Origin: UMGS172 sp045636945
Lineage (GTDB): Bacteria > Bacillota > Clostridia > Oscillospirales > Acutalibacteraceae
Direction of reading: 5' to 3'
Length of the DNA: 64,000 nucleotides
Assembly (NCBI GenBank): GCA_045636945.1
Contig: JAZTYO010000035.1
Span: forward strand, 20,573 to 84,572
Shown: one piece after another, positions 8,241 through 15,646 of the stretch
Position numbering within the stretch: the stretch's first letter is position 1
Layout of the letters: each line of letters begins with the position of its first letter
Position numbers and translations under genes: made by a program
The notes under the pieces: generated by a model
What the model saw: the letters and a program-made list of their open reading frames with translations, nothing else
The model's database searches: none
What the model was told of the DNA's origin: nothing

Positions 8241-9008
8241 TTACTTGCTTGCAGCCTTAACAATGATAGAGAAGTCCTCAGCCTTCAAGGAAGCGCCACC
8301 GATAAGACCACCGTCAACGTTAACCTTTGCAACGAGTTCGTCAGCGTTCTTTGCGTTCATAGAACCGCCGTACTGAACGGTAACTGTCTCCGCAACGTCC
8401 TTGCCATACATTTCAGCAATAGCCTCACGAACGAAGCCGTTGCCCTCGTCTGCCTGGTCAGCAGTAGCGGTAACACCGGTACCGATAGCCCAAACAGGCT
8501 CGTAAGCAATGATGATGTTATTAAGCTGTTCCTTGGAAACGTTGGTAAGAGCCATCTTGGTCTGGAACTTGAGAAGGGTCTCGGTATAGCCAAGCTCTCT
8601 CTGTTCAAGGGTTTCACCAACGCAAACGATAGCGGTAAGACCTGCGTTTACAGCGGCAAGAGTACGAAGGTTAACGGTCTGATCGGTCTCGCCGAAGTAC
8701 TGTCTACGCTCGCTATGACCGATAACAACGTATTTAACACCGCTTTCAACAAGCATCTGTGCAGAGATTTCACCGGTGTAAGCACCGCTCTCCTTGAAGT
8801 GAACGTTCTCAGCACCGATTTCGATGTTCGAGCCTTCAGCTGCTGCAACTGCAGCGGGAATGTCGATAAAAGGTACGCAAAGTACAACCTTGCAATCAGC
8901 GCCTGCTACGAGGGGCTTCATCTCGTTAATGAGAGCGGTAGTCTCTGCGGGGGTCTTGTTCATTTTCCAGTTACCTGCGATAACTGCGGCACGGGTAGCT
9001 TTGTTCAT
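8241..9008 (-). CDS. tpiA: Triosephosphate isomerase
   Basis: Interconverts dihydroxyacetone phosphate and glyceraldehyde 3-phosphate. The product has NWKMNK near the start, the catalytic histidine in VIGHSERRQYFGE, the catalytic glutamate in AYEPVWAIGTG and the phosphate-binding YGGSMNAKN. The frame is open 19 codons further upstream, but the ATG at 9008 is preceded by a GGAGG site and gives the normal start MNKATRAAVIAG and 255 residues. It sits between pgk and gpmI and shares their transcript. Confidence 0.97.
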   Translation of the reverse strand: MNKATRAAVIAGNWKMNKTPAETTALINEMKPLVAGADCKVVLCVPFIDIPAAVAAAEGSNIEIGAENVHFKESGAYTGEISAQMLVESGVKYVVIGHSERRQYFGETDQTVNLRTLAAVNAGLTAIVCVGETLEQRELGYTETLLKFQTKMALTNVSKEQLNNIIIAYEPVWAIGTGVTATADQADEGNGFVREAIAEMYGKDVAETVTVQYGGSMNAKNADELVAKVNVDGGLIGGASLKAEDFSIIVKAASK

Positions 9009-9054
9009 TTTAGTATCCTCCAAATTATAAAAAATATTTAAGTCTTTACATACA

Positions 9055-9089
9055 AACTGCGGCAAGGGGAGTACCCTAGCCGCGGTTTG
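9055..9089 (-). other. Intercistronic hairpin between pgk and tpiA
   Basis: The gap holds a two-part hairpin: outer arms AAACCGCGGC and GCCGCAGTTT with one mismatch, and an inner GGG/CCC pairing. No T-run follows, so it looks like an mRNA processing or stability element and not a strong terminator. Confidence 0.4.
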
Positions 9090-9107
9090 ATAAATTTTAA
9101 GGTCTAA

Positions 9108-10319
9108 TTATTTGTCGTTAACAGCTGCGATACCGGGAAGCTCTTTACCCTCAAGAAACTCGAGAGAAGCACCGCCACCGGTAGAGATGTGGCTCATCTT
9201 GGGGCCAAAGCCGAGGGTGTTAACTGCTGCTGCAGAGTCGCCGCCGCCGATGATGGTGATAGCATCGGTATCTGCAAGGCTCTGAGCAACTGCGATAGTG
9301 CCCTTTGCCAAGGTGGGGTTCTCAAATACGCCCATAGGTCCGTTCCAAACAACGGTCTTAGCACTCTTTACAGCCTCTGCATACAAAGCTGCAGTCTTGG
9401 TACCGATGTCAAGACCCATATGGTCTGCAGGAATCTTATCTGCGTCAACAACGGTAACCTCAACGGGACCGTCGATAGGATCGGGGAATACCTTACCAAC
9501 GGTGCAGTCAATGGGGAGTAAGAGCTTTACGCCATTAGCCTCTGCCTTAGCCATCATTTCCTTACAGTACTCGATCTTCTCTTCGTCAAGGAGAGAAGTA
9601 CCTACGCAGTAACCCTTAGCTGCGAGGAAGGTGTAAGCCATACCGCCGCCAACGATAACGGTGTCAGCCTTGGTAAGAAGGTTCTCTATAACGGGAAGCT
9701 TGTCTGCAACCTTTGCACCGCCAAGGATGGTAACGAAGGGACGCTCAGGGTTCTCAACAGCACCGCCAAGGAACTTGAGTTCCTTCTGCATAAGGTAGCC
9801 AACTGCTGCTTCTTCAACATACTCGGTAACACCAACGGTAGAGCAGTGTGCTCTGTGGGCTGCACCGAAAGCATCATTTACATAGATTTCGCAAAGAGAA
9901 GCGAGTTCCTTGGAAAGAACTTCACCGTTCTTGGTTTCTTCAGCTCTGTAACGGGTGTTCTGGAGAAGAACAACGTCGCCGTCCTTCATAGCGGCAACTG
10001 CTGCCTTTGCATTCTCGCCAACAACACAGTCATCAGCGGCAAAAACAACCTCTTTGCCGAGATGCTCACTCAAACGCTTTGCAACGGGTGCAAGGCTGAG
10101 CTCGGGCTTGGGCTCACCCTTGGGCTTGCCAAGGTGAGAGCAGAGGATAACCTTACCGCCGTCGGCGATAAGCTTCTTAACGGTGGGGAGAGCTGCAACG
10201 ATTCTGTTTTCGTCGGTGATAACGCCGTTCTTCAAAGGAACGTTGAAATCGCAACGAACGAGAACGCGCTTGCCTTTGACGTTAATGTCGTCAACTGTTT
10301 TCTTGTTTAATACTGACAT
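9108..10319 (-). CDS. pgk: Phosphoglycerate kinase
   Basis: Transfers the acyl phosphate of 1,3-bisphosphoglycerate to ADP. The 403-residue protein has the signature RVLVRCDFNVPLK at about residues 18-30, the hinge and nucleotide-binding motifs ILGGAKVADKLPVI, and IIGGGDSAAAV near the C-terminus. The ATG follows an AAGGAAG site. It is the first gene of the glycolytic run. A weak upstream promoter (TTGAAA at 10394-10389, TATAAA at 10373-10368, short 15-base spacer) is visible. No gapA is adjacent. Confidence 0.97.
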   Translation of the reverse strand: MSVLNKKTVDDINVKGKRVLVRCDFNVPLKNGVITDENRIVAALPTVKKLIADGGKVILCSHLGKPKGEPKPELSLAPVAKRLSEHLGKEVVFAADDCVVGENAKAAVAAMKDGDVVLLQNTRYRAEETKNGEVLSKELASLCEIYVNDAFGAAHRAHCSTVGVTEYVEEAAVGYLMQKELKFLGGAVENPERPFVTILGGAKVADKLPVIENLLTKADTVIVGGGMAYTFLAAKGYCVGTSLLDEEKIEYCKEMMAKAEANGVKLLLPIDCTVGKVFPDPIDGPVEVTVVDADKIPADHMGLDIGTKTAALYAEAVKSAKTVVWNGPMGVFENPTLAKGTIAVAQSLADTDAITIIGGGDSAAAVNTLGFGPKMSHISTGGGASLEFLEGKELPGIAAVNDK

Positions 10320-10453
10320 GAAAATTACTTCCTTTCAGAATTATTGTCAAATTTTGAACAATCTTATTTTATAACATCTTTAAAGATTTTTCAAGATATT
10401 ATTTAGATAATTTAGTGAAAATTTTAGTGCTGTATTTATTAAGATTAACCAAG

Positions 10454-10969
10454 TCAAGTTATTTCGTTGCTACTATCCCATTTGTAATTATGCAATTCGC
10501 CTTGGTTTTGAAGTTCGGGGTAGTTCCATTGGCGCAAAACCTCATAAACTCCGACACATACGGTATTGGATAAATTAAGGCTTCGTGCTTCGCCTATCAT
10601 AGGGAGTCTGACACATTCGTCGGGATGCTGTAACAGTAGTTCCTCGGGCAGACCCTTGGTTTCCTTGCCGAAAAACAGATAACAGTTATCTCTATACTCT
10701 ACATCCGAATGGGTCTTTCGGCCTTTGGTGGTGAAAAAGGCAAACTGACCGTTATTTTTAGAGAAAAAATCGTCCAAATTTTCGTAATAGGTAATATCAA
10801 GTAGGTACCAATAATCAAGCCCCGCGCGTTTAAGCTTTTTGTCGTCAATCGAAAATCCCATGGGCTTTACGATGTGCAATCTTGCACCCGTTGCGGCACA
10901 GGTACGGGCAATGTTGCCCATATTCTGCGGGATTTCGGGCTCGACCAAAACAATATTAAGTGTTGACAT
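10454..10969 (-). CDS. trmL: tRNA (cytidine/uridine-34-2'-O)-methyltransferase TrmL
   Basis: A SPOUT methyltransferase that 2'-O-methylates the wobble base of tRNA-Leu isoacceptors using S-adenosylmethionine. The 171 residues show the family landmarks: LVEPEIPQNMGNIARTCAA at the N-terminus and the trefoil-knot AdoMet site in LFFGKETKGLP and RSLNLSNTVCVGVYE. It follows manA by 11 bases on the same strand. A tRNA-Leu(UAA), its expected substrate type, is encoded at the far end of this window. Confidence 0.93.
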   Translation of the reverse strand: MSTLNIVLVEPEIPQNMGNIARTCAATGARLHIVKPMGFSIDDKKLKRAGLDYWYLLDITYYENLDDFFSKNNGQFAFFTTKGRKTHSDVEYRDNCYLFFGKETKGLPEELLLQHPDECVRLPMIGEARSLNLSNTVCVGVYEVLRQWNYPELQNQGELHNYKWDSSNEIT

Positions 10970-10980
10970 AAATTAACCTC

Positions 10981-11913
10981 TTAAACTCTTGATTCAAGCA
11001 ATTCTGCATTACCTGAAATGATAACACTGCCGAAATTAGCCGGTATAAACACACATTCTCCGGCCTTTATCTCAACATCACCTACGGCGCACTGACCCTC
11101 AACGCACAAAAGGGAGGAGAACGAGGTGCTGTCTACGTTGATTTCGATATTTCCGTTCAAGTTGTGCTTTTTGACCTTGAAATACTTGCAGTCGGCAAGA
11201 GTGGTTTCCAAATCGTCGGTTGCGTGCAAAACGGGGTATTTCGGCGGTGCTGTCACGGTGACTTCAAGAGCTTTTTCAGTGTGAAGCTGACGTGGTTTTC
11301 CGTCTGCACCGACACGTCCGTAATCGTAAACACGGTAGGTGGTGTTACTGTTTTGCTGAATTTCGGCAATCAGTAAACCTGCACCGATAGCGTGTACCGT
11401 ACCCGATTCGATAAAGAAACAATCGCCCTTTTTAACCTCAACCTTGTTTAGTATATCGGTCAGAGTGTTATTTTTGATAGCGCTTTTAAACTGTTCCTTG
11501 GAGGTTTCTTCTTTAAAACCATAGTAAAGGTATGAACCTTCTTCACAATCGACAACGTACCACATTTCGGTTTTGCCGAATTCGTGTTCAACCTTCAAGG
11601 CATACTCATCATCGGGATGCACCTGAATGGACAGATTCTGCTTGGCATCAATAAGCTTTATAAGAATAGGAAAGTCCTCGAATTCCTCTGCGTTAGTTCC
11701 GATTATCGAGGTTTCACTTTTTTCAATGGCCTCTCTCAAGGTAAGACCTTGAAATTTTCCGTTTTCAATAACCGAGTTGCCGTCCTTATGGCAGGAAAGC
11801 ATCCAACCCTCAGCTATAATATCGAGGTCGCAGTCTAATCCGTAATCGTCACGCAGTCTTGTGCCTCCCCAAAGGTAATCCTTGAAAGCAGGCTTCAATT
11901 TCATAATATACAT
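10981..11913 (-). CDS. manA: Class I mannose-6-phosphate isomerase
   Basis: A zinc cupin enzyme interconverting mannose 6-phosphate and fructose 6-phosphate. The 310-residue product contains the short Firmicute-type features: KDYLWGGTRLRDDYG near the start, the zinc ligands in LSIQVHPDDEYA and KTEMWYVVD, and the catalytic region ESGTVHAIGAGLLIAEIQQ. The frame is open 22 codons upstream, but ATG 11913 has a CAGGAG site at the right distance. The promoter overlaps a 9-9-9 inverted repeat, suggesting control by a repressor or activator shared with the divergent gene. Confidence 0.93.
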   Translation of the reverse strand: MYIMKLKPAFKDYLWGGTRLRDDYGLDCDLDIIAEGWMLSCHKDGNSVIENGKFQGLTLREAIEKSETSIIGTNAEEFEDFPILIKLIDAKQNLSIQVHPDDEYALKVEHEFGKTEMWYVVDCEEGSYLYYGFKEETSKEQFKSAIKNNTLTDILNKVEVKKGDCFFIESGTVHAIGAGLLIAEIQQNSNTTYRVYDYGRVGADGKPRQLHTEKALEVTVTAPPKYPVLHATDDLETTLADCKYFKVKKHNLNGNIEINVDSTSFSSLLCVEGQCAVGDVEIKAGECVFIPANFGSVIISGNAELLESRV

Positions 11914-11934
11914 ACTATCAACTCCTGAAAAAAC

Positions 11935-11963
11935 TTGACAAATAAGTGGTTTAAATGTACTAT
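11935..11963 (+). promoter_or_regulatory. Promoter of the membrane protein gene at 12036
   Basis: TTGACA (11935-11940) and TACTAT (11958-11963) with a 17-base spacer, reading right. It faces the manA promoter. Confidence 0.65.
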
Positions 11964-11986
11964 TAAATAAGTATATCATTTAATAG
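11960..11986. promoter_or_regulatory. Palindromic operator candidate between divergent promoters
   Basis: CTATTAAAT (11960-11968) and ATTTAATAG (11978-11986) are a perfect 9-bp inverted repeat with a 9-base spacer. The repeat covers the -10 box of manA (TATACT, 11975-11970) and touches the -10 of the divergent promoter, a good place for a regulator that acts on both genes. Confidence 0.55.
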
Positions 11987-11998
11987 GTGATTTGGCAA
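11970..11998 (-). promoter_or_regulatory. Promoter of manA-trmL
   Basis: On the minus strand TTGCCA (11998-11993) and TATACT (11975-11970) are 17 bases apart, about 57 bases before the manA start. Confidence 0.7.
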
Positions 11999-12035
11999 TA
12001 TTTGATATAAAAAAAGTCTTAAAAGGTGAGTTATT

Positions 12036-12800
12036 TTGACAAAAATGAAAAATGCAAATATCCGTCACTATGCCGAGTTGGCGGTGAAGGGTAATAAAGA
12101 AAAAACCACCAAGGATACGGTGGTCAAGGTATTAAAGGTTTTGTATTACCTTGTCGCTATAGGCGCGATACTTACCTGCCTTACCAATATGATTGGCAGT
12201 TACGTGCTGATGCTTGAGTATGAGGGTGTAAACACTGCCGACGGACAAGGCTTATACAACGAATGTCGAACCTATCTTATCACAATGATAGTTTGTGTGT
12301 TTGTTCTGGTGGCCAACTTCTTCCTTTTGAGGTACAAGCTGTGTATACCGTTTATGCTGATTGGCTGTATCGAGTGTGTTGTTATTTTTACAACATTTTA
12401 CAGCGTAAGTAATGTAAATAATTTCAATACCGGTGCATCGGGTGCTTTCTGGGTATTGGCAATACCCTCAATGCTTGTGGCATTGGTTTCGGTAATGCTT
12501 GGTTTGATGATATTCGTTACATACCGTTTGCAGATTCCCAAGGCTTACGACAAGATAACAAGCGAGCTTTACAAGGTACACAGTAAGGACGGAGAGGTCA
12601 AGCTTAGCCTTGAGGACTTTGACAAAATTATGGACAACTACAAGGGTGAAGAACTTTTCCCGACCGACCGTCCTTTGAAGAAATCTCAACGTCGCAGAAA
12701 AGAAAAGCAGGATTTGGAAATGGCCGAAAAGACACTTGAAGAAATCTCAACGTCGCAGAAAAGAAAAGCAGGATTTGGAAATGGCCGAAAAGGCACTTGA
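12036..12800 (+). CDS. Four-helix membrane protein with a frameshifted C-terminus
   Basis: Not a family I recognise. The 254-residue product has four membrane segments (about residues 32-60, 78-100, 104-125 and 133-160) and a charged cytoplasmic tail. The tail is altered by a 61-bp direct duplication (12675-12796): because 61 is not a multiple of 3, the second copy is read in another frame and the protein ends EEISTSQKRKAGFGNGRKGT. With one copy it would end KALEETEE at the TAA at 12814-12816. The TTG start at 12036 is 8 bases after an AAGGTGAG site; ATG 12045 is an alternative. It is divergent from manA. Confidence 0.7.
   Translation: MTKMKNANIRHYAELAVKGNKEKTTKDTVVKVLKVLYYLVAIGAILTCLTNMIGSYVLMLEYEGVNTADGQGLYNECRTYLITMIVCVFVLVANFFLLRYKLCIPFMLIGCIECVVIFTTFYSVSNVNNFNTGASGAFWVLAIPSMLVALVSVMLGLMIFVTYRLQIPKAYDKITSELYKVHSKDGEVKLSLEDFDKIMDNYKGEELFPTDRPLKKSQRRRKEKQDLEMAEKTLEEISTSQKRKAGFGNGRKGT
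12675..12796 (+). repeat. 61-bp tandem duplication inside the membrane protein gene
   Basis: Copy one (12675-12735) and copy two (12736-12796) begin TTGAAGAAATCTCAACG and differ at one base near the end (GACAC against GGCAC). The duplication shifts the reading frame of the host gene. Confidence 0.95.
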
Positions 12801-12825
12801 AGAAACCGAAGAATAAAAAACGAAA

Positions 12826-12853
12826 AAGGCTGTCGGATATTTCCGACAGCCGT
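12826..12853. terminator. Bidirectional terminator between the membrane protein gene and rpsT
   Basis: GGCTGTCGGA (12828-12837) and TCCGACAGCC (12842-12851) form a perfect stem. On the minus strand it is followed by TTTTTCGTTTTTT, so it is strongest for rpsT. Confidence 0.85.
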
Positions 12854-12874
12854 TATTTCGTCATACGTAAGACA

Positions 12875-13135
12875 TTAGTTAGCTTTGTTAAGACGGACTA
12901 CGAGAGCAGACTTCTTTCTAGCAGCGGTGTTCTTATGAAGAATACCCTTAGTAACAGCCTGGTCGATCTTCTTAACTGCAACCTTAACAACCTCTGCTTT
13001 GTCAGCAGCGTTGTTTTCGATAGCAGCGTCAGCCTTCTTGATAGCAGTCTTGAGAGCAGAGTTGATGCTCTGGTTACGCATGTGGTTAGCTTCAGCGATG
13101 AGTACGCGTTTCTTGGCGGACTTAATGTTAGGCAT
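12875..13135 (-). CDS. rpsT: 30S ribosomal protein S20
   Basis: Primary 16S rRNA-binding protein of the small subunit. The 86 residues start MPNIKSAKKRVLIAEANHMRN, the S20 signature, and form a basic all-helical protein rich in Ala and Lys. The longer frame adds 15 codons, but ATG 13135 follows a GGAGGTGG site and gives the standard N-terminus. It has its own promoter and terminator. Its position next to gpr is typical of Firmicutes, where rpsT and gpr are divergent neighbours. Confidence 0.97.
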   Translation of the reverse strand: MPNIKSAKKRVLIAEANHMRNQSINSALKTAIKKADAAIENNAADKAEVVKVAVKKIDQAVTKGILHKNTAARKKSALVVRLNKAN

Positions 13136-13189
13136 AGTTCCACCTCCTTGAATTGATACATCGCGGACACAAACGTCCACAGTGAATAT

Positions 13190-13218
13190 ATAATAACACT
13201 TCGGTTGTAAAAATGCAA
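13190..13218 (-). promoter_or_regulatory. Promoter of rpsT
   Basis: Minus-strand TTGCAT (13218-13213) and TATTAT (13195-13190) with a 17-base spacer, about 55 bases before the start codon. Confidence 0.75.
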
Positions 13219-13252
13219 CACTTTTTTAACTGAAATTTAAAATTTTTTATTC

Positions 13253-13282
13253 TGCATATTTAGAACACTAAAAAACAAAATA
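13253..13282 (+). promoter_or_regulatory. Possible forespore (sigma-F/G) promoter of gpr
   Basis: TGCATA (13253-13258) and CAAAATA (13276-13282), 17 bases apart, lie about 35 bases before the gpr start. They resemble the sigma-G consensus TGMATA and CATNNTA with one mismatch. gpr is a forespore gene in Bacillus. Confidence 0.45.
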
Positions 13283-13316
13283 TAATTGTGTAATTTCTTT
13301 AAAAAGGAGCATTAAA

Positions 13317-14165
13317 ATGGGTATCAGAACCGATATTGCGGTCGAATTTATGGCCGATAAGACCGAAAACGAGAGAGATATTATGGTCAGACGTTACGAT
13401 GTTGAGGGGATTGAGGTTACTAATGTTGAAATCTTGAATGACCAAGCTGCCAAGGAAATAGGCAAGCCTATGGGTAAGTACGTAACGCTTGAAGCACCCG
13501 AAGGACAGAACATTTTTGATTCCGATATGCTTCGTGAATTGCTTATTGCCGAAATAAGAGGTCTTGTGGGTAACGTTGAGGGAGATATTCTTGTTGTTGG
13601 AATCGGAAATAAAACCGTTACCCCTGATGCATTGGGACCAAAATCTGCCGAAGGTGTTTTTGCCACACGTCATATATCCGAGGATTTAAGAAAGCAGTTA
13701 GGACTGACTCATATGGCTTCGGTGTCGGTTGTTTGCCCCGGGGTTTTGGGTCAGACGGGAATAGAAACCAAGGAAATAATCGAAGGTGCGGTTGAAAGGG
13801 TTAATCCCAAAGTTATTATTATGGTTGATGCACTTGCGGCACGTGAGGTTTCAAGGCTTGGACGTACTGTTCAGCTTAGTGATACAGGGTTAGCACCCGG
13901 TTCGGGTGTTGGTAATTCGCGTGCAGAATTAACCGAAAAAACGTTGGGAGTAAAGTGCGTCACCGTCGGTGTGCCGACCGTTGTTGATGCATCGACCTTG
14001 AGCTTTGACCTTACTGGTGAGGATTGCAAGGAACACGAGCCCTTGATAGTGACACCCCGTGATATAGACCGAATGATTGAAAAGTCAAGCCAGATAATAT
14101 CATATTCAATAAACGTGGCATTACAGCCCGAAAATGCATTTGAACTGCTATCGTCCTGCGTCTAA
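13317..14165 (+). CDS. gpr: Spore germination endopeptidase GPR
   Basis: GPR is made as a zymogen in the forespore and degrades small acid-soluble spore proteins during germination. The 282-residue product begins with the propeptide-type MGIRTDIAVEF and has the family stretches VVGIGNKTVTPDALGPK, PGVLGQTGIET and VDALAAREVSRLGRTVQLSDTG, which hold the aspartate residues of the active site. AAGGAG lies before the start. It is followed by spoIIP, the conserved gpr-spoIIP order of spore formers. This is firm evidence that the organism makes, or recently made, endospores. Confidence 0.96.
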   Translation: MGIRTDIAVEFMADKTENERDIMVRRYDVEGIEVTNVEILNDQAAKEIGKPMGKYVTLEAPEGQNIFDSDMLRELLIAEIRGLVGNVEGDILVVGIGNKTVTPDALGPKSAEGVFATRHISEDLRKQLGLTHMASVSVVCPGVLGQTGIETKEIIEGAVERVNPKVIIMVDALAAREVSRLGRTVQLSDTGLAPGSGVGNSRAELTEKTLGVKCVTVGVPTVVDASTLSFDLTGEDCKEHEPLIVTPRDIDRMIEKSSQIISYSINVALQPENAFELLSSCV

Positions 14166-14225
14166 AATTTTTGATTTTTGCATATAAATATTTTGAAGTT
14201 CTATATGAAAAGCAAGGGTAATGCT

Positions 14226-15308
14226 ATGGATAGATTCAAAATATTTCTAAAAATCACGTCGGTAGTTTTGACAGCCTGCCTTGTTTTAATAAGTGCCTTC
14301 GGTGTCGGTATTGAAGCATTATTCGGTAAGGCTGCATTACTTTCGTTTATGGTGGCGGCACCCGACGGTGTGCATAGTATTTATAACAAAAGTATTGATG
14401 TTGCACCTGAAAACACCCAAGATGCCCAAGGTACTGTAACCGACCGCTTCGTAGAAGTGCCGAATACTAATACAGAGGGTACGGTATCGGAGTCGACAAC
14501 CGTCGCGGTAGAGCAAAAGGTTATGGGTAATATTATAAAGAAAACCTTGTCACCGTACAGTGCAAATACGCATTACGACTGCGTTTACGTTAAAAATACA
14601 AGCGGTGCCAAGGTGGATATTGCGTCTGACCTCGAATCAAAGCTCGATTTTGAACTCAATAAATCGCAAGAACCCGAAATTTTAATATATCATACCCACA
14701 CAACAGAGGGCTTTATGAATAGCGAAAGTGAATATTACACCGACCACGACGAGCCTCGTACCACCGATACCGAAAAGAATATCGCTAAAATAGGGGAGGT
14801 TATTGCCGAGCGTTTGAGGAAGGCAGGTTATTCGGTAGTACACGATAAAACATTGCACGACCATCCGGGATTTTCGGGTAGTTATAACCGTTCGGCCGAT
14901 ACTGTCAAGACGATACTTGAGAAATACCCAACGATAAAGATTGCAATAGACGTTCATCGCGATTCGATTTTGAGTGGCAAATCCGACCGAATTGCACCTG
15001 TTGTATCGGTAAACGGAAAAGAGGCAGCACAGGTAATGCTTGTTATGGGCAGTGAAACAGGTAGTATAGAAAATTATCCCGATTGGCGGCAAAATTTCAA
15101 GTTTGCAGCCAAACTGCAATATACGTTTGAAAGTACATACCCTCAGTTTGCAAGGGCTATGCTTTTGAGGTCGGCAAAATACAATCAGAATCTCACCAAG
15201 GGGTCAATATTGATTGAGGTGGGAAGCGATGCTAATACTATGGAGCAAGCGTTATACTCAGCCGAGTTGGTCGGCAGGTCGTTGGCAACTTTATTAAATT
15301 CACAGTAA
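14226..15308 (+). CDS. spoIIP: Stage II sporulation protein P
   Basis: SpoIIP is an amidase and endopeptidase of the SpoIID-SpoIIM-SpoIIP engulfment complex, anchored in the septal membrane. The protein has an N-terminal membrane segment (about 8-35), a variable Thr/Val-rich linker, and the catalytic domain with zinc ligands in IYHTHTTEGFM, the AIDVHRDS motif and EVGSDANT near the C-terminus. ATG 14226 is chosen because of an AAGGG site 8 bases upstream; a start at 14205 would add 7 residues. It follows gpr by 60 bases and is followed closely by a small membrane protein gene. Confidence 0.95.
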   Translation: MDRFKIFLKITSVVLTACLVLISAFGVGIEALFGKAALLSFMVAAPDGVHSIYNKSIDVAPENTQDAQGTVTDRFVEVPNTNTEGTVSESTTVAVEQKVMGNIIKKTLSPYSANTHYDCVYVKNTSGAKVDIASDLESKLDFELNKSQEPEILIYHTHTTEGFMNSESEYYTDHDEPRTTDTEKNIAKIGEVIAERLRKAGYSVVHDKTLHDHPGFSGSYNRSADTVKTILEKYPTIKIAIDVHRDSILSGKSDRIAPVVSVNGKEAAQVMLVMGSETGSIENYPDWRQNFKFAAKLQYTFESTYPQFARAMLLRSAKYNQNLTKGSILIEVGSDANTMEQALYSAELVGRSLATLLNSQ

Positions 15309-15319
15309 GGAACATTAAA

Positions 15320-15646
15320 TTGAAAAGGATAAGCAAAAAGAATCGGATAGTCTTGAGGTCGATGACCGTAACGTTATTTATATTGACCTGTGCAGTAGTA
15401 GCAATTTTATTTATGGGAAAGGCATATTCTTCTATCCAACGCGATGCCTACGGTGTTGATATATCGGCTTTTTCGGTCGATAGCAGGGATTATATAACGG
15501 TATTCGGTAAAGATGTATATTTCCCGTTGATAAACGTGCTTCAGACTGCAAAGGAGTTGTTTATGAGGTATTGCTCAGGATTAATAAAACTCCTTGGCTA
15601 TGCAATAGACATAACCAAGGAGTCGGCAAATTTTTTATTCGATTGA
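15320..15646 (+). CDS. Small single-pass membrane protein downstream of spoIIP
   Basis: I do not recognise a family. The 108 residues have a basic N-terminus (MKRISKKNRIVLRS), one membrane segment (about 15-35) and a soluble region of about 70 residues, probably outside the membrane or in the intermembrane space of the forespore. The TTG start lies 11 bases after spoIIP with a TAAGGA site. The last 12 bases overlap the convergent SEDS gene, and a terminator hairpin is embedded in its own coding end. Co-transcription with gpr-spoIIP suggests a sporulation role, which is inference only. Confidence 0.65.
   Translation: MKRISKKNRIVLRSMTVTLFILTCAVVAILFMGKAYSSIQRDAYGVDISAFSVDSRDYITVFGKDVYFPLINVLQTAKELFMRYCSGLIKLLGYAIDITKESANFLFD
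15589..15634. terminator. Bidirectional terminator embedded in a coding end
   Basis: ACTCCTTGG (15589-15597) and CCAAGGAGT (15615-15623) pair perfectly. On the plus strand the run ATTTTTTATT follows; on the minus strand TTTTATTAA follows. It lies inside the last 20 codons of the small gene at 15320-15646 and serves both convergent units. Confidence 0.65.
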
